Part shown: positions 5,877-6,817 of the stretch, in pieces
Position numbering within the stretch: position 1 is the stretch's first letter
How the letters are laid out: every line of letters begins with the position of its first letter
DNA from: Thermoplasmata archaeon
Lineage (GTDB): Bacteria > Actinomycetota > Acidimicrobiia > Acidimicrobiales > Acidimicrobiaceae
Assembly: GCA_021836665.1 (NCBI GenBank)
Contig: JAKBHQ010000115.1
Span: 1 to 6,817, forward strand
Length of the DNA stretch: 6,817 nucleotides
Reading direction: 5' to 3'
Made by a program: the position numbers and the translations under genes
Notes under the pieces: model-generated
What the model was told of the DNA's origin: nothing
What the model saw: only the letters and a program-made list of their open reading frames with translations
Database searches by the model: none

Positions 5877-5892
5877 TCGACTCTTTAGTCGA
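5877..5892. repeat. Small hairpin upstream of the serine hydrolase
   Basis: TCGACT (5877-5882), a CTTT loop and AGTCGA (5887-5892) form a perfect 6-bp inverted repeat. It lies 11-26 nt upstream of ATG 5866, in the nadB-hydrolase gap. No T-tract follows on the minus strand, so it is not a standard terminator; it could be an operator or could mask the translation start. Confidence 0.4.
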
Positions 5893-5967
5893 AATACGCT
5901 ACTTTAGCCATGTCCTCATGAAACTGACGCCATTCGACCAACTTCGAGGGCGATCCTACGCTCCAGG

Positions 5968-6817
5968 TCAGCAAATGACCGTTTTGAGTCCATCTAGGGA
6001 CTGCTCAACGTGGAATATAACCTCGGACGTTTCAGGGAAGTCGCTTCTGTAGTGCGACCCCCGAGACTCTTCCCTCGCAAGAGCACCCCTCAAGACGCAC
6101 GACGCTACCAGGGCTAGGTTCGAATTCTCAATTTCAAAAGAGTCAAGCGACGGCAGATATCTAATAGCCCTTATCCGGTCAAGGCCCGACTCAAGATCAG
6201 GTCCGGTCCTTACTATGCTGGCACTTTCCGACATTATCTTCTGTATTTCAGCCCGCCCCACATGGCTAATCCCGTTCGCCTCGGTTGGGTCTGCTATCCC
6301 TAGAGTGGAGATCGGCTCGAGTTCCTTCGCAGCGCAAGCCGCTGAACGCGCCCCCATTACTAGCCCCTCCAAAAGAGAGTTGGACGCCAATCGGTTTGCA
6401 CCATGTAAGCCCGTACTTCCGACTTCTCCCGCGGCGTAGAGTCTCGGAACCCCCGATCGTCCCTCAGAATCGGTTCGAATACCGCCCATCTGAAAGTGAG
6501 CTGCTGGGGCAATCGGGACGGGTTCCGATCTCGAATCCAAACCCAGAGCCTTTATCGAAGCAAAAACCGTAGGAAACTTCTCTTCAAAATTAACGATAGA
6601 AGAGAGATCTATAAAGACCCCTCCGGTCTTTTTGATCTCCGTATCTACCGCCCTCGCCACGACGTCCCTCGGGGCCAACTCGGCCTCTGGGTAATAACCG
6701 CCCATAAAGTATTCTCCAGCGGCGTTGATAAGCTTGGCACCTTCGCCTCGGCAGGCTTCGGATACGAGAGTTCCGTCTAAAAGCGCCGTGGGGTGGAACT
6801 GAATTAGCTCGATATCA
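5968..6817 (-). CDS. nadB: L-aspartate oxidase, C-terminal part
   Basis: NadB is the FAD enzyme that oxidises L-aspartate to iminoaspartate, the first step of de novo NAD synthesis; NadA then forms quinolinate. The frame is open to the right edge, so about 282 C-terminal residues of a protein usually near 530-550 are present and the ATG at 6705 is internal. From the edge inward the fragment reads Q-F-H-P-T-A-L-L (His codon at 6793-6795), S-E-A-C-R-G-E-G-A, F-M-G-G, A-E-L-A-P-R-D-V-V-A-R (substrate-binding Arg), P-A-A-H-F-Q-M-G-G, L-Y-A-A-G-E-V-G, H-G-A-N-R-L-A-S-N-S-L-L-E, and the helical tail with E-E-S-R-G-S-H-Y-R-S-D-F-P-E. The His, Arg and HGANR residues known from E. coli NadB are all there. 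These motifs favour NadB over the related succinate dehydrogenase or fumarate reductase flavoproteins, which lack this exact tail. It ends at TGA, 101 nt before the hydrolase ATG, so a shared transcript is possible. Confidence 0.93.
   Translation of the reverse strand, partial: DIELIQFHPTALLDGTLVSEACRGEGAKLINAAGEYFMGGYYPEAELAPRDVVARAVDTEIKKTGGVFIDLSSIVNFEEKFPTVFASIKALGLDSRSEPVPIAPAAHFQMGGIRTDSEGRSGVPRLYAAGEVGSTGLHGANRLASNSLLEGLVMGARSAACAAKELEPISTLGIADPTEANGISHVGRAEIQKIMSESASIVRTGPDLESGLDRIRAIRYLPSLDSFEIENSNLALVASCVLRGALAREESRGSHYRSDFPETSEVIFHVEQSLDGLKTVIC

Noticed and set aside
6496..6780. Plus-strand open frame opposite nadB
   Set aside because: It lies fully within the conserved nadB coding sequence on the other strand and has no recognisable motif.

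Overview
The window looks like ordinary chromosome from a moderate-GC bacterium (about 52-55% GC by eye, not computed). A C40 (NlpC/P60) cell-wall peptidase, a PIG3-type quinone reductase, an actinobacterial-looking PncB with a TTG start, and an atypical Lgt together suggest an actinobacterium. A moderate-GC member of Acidimicrobiia would fit, but this is inference and taxonomy is not proven by the sequence. No tRNA, rRNA, CRISPR array, insertion sequence, integrase or phage gene was seen.

Layout. (1) Positions 1-426, plus strand: C-terminal part of a secreted-type NlpC/P60 peptidase whose Gln-rich linker runs off the left edge. (2) 480-1430, plus: zinc-independent NAD(P)H:quinone oxidoreductase of the PIG3 family. 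(3) 1414-2493, minus: D-isomer 2-hydroxyacid dehydrogenase, convergent with the previous gene and overlapping it by 17 bp. (4) 2494-2792: a 299-bp divergent intergenic region with a run of inverted repeats and a repeated 9-bp motif, the most unexplained stretch here. (5) 2793-3590 and 3613-4923, plus: an Lgt-family membrane protein with a degenerate signature motif, followed after 22 nt by nicotinate phosphoribosyltransferase (pncB), probably one transcript. (6) 4967-5866, minus: a cytoplasmic class C beta-lactamase-family serine hydrolase. (7) 5968-6817, minus: C-terminal half of L-aspartate oxidase (nadB), cut by the right edge.

How the genes relate. pncB (salvage of nicotinate) and nadB (first step of de novo NAD synthesis) lie about 1 kb apart on opposite strands with the serine hydrolase between them. 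This makes the right half a loose NAD-biosynthesis neighbourhood. The quinone reductase and the hydroxyacid dehydrogenase are both nicotinamide-nucleotide-dependent oxidoreductases, but nothing links them functionally beyond position. I did not find a convincing new multi-gene system. The best leads are the structured intergenic region at 2534-2678 and the non-canonical Lgt.
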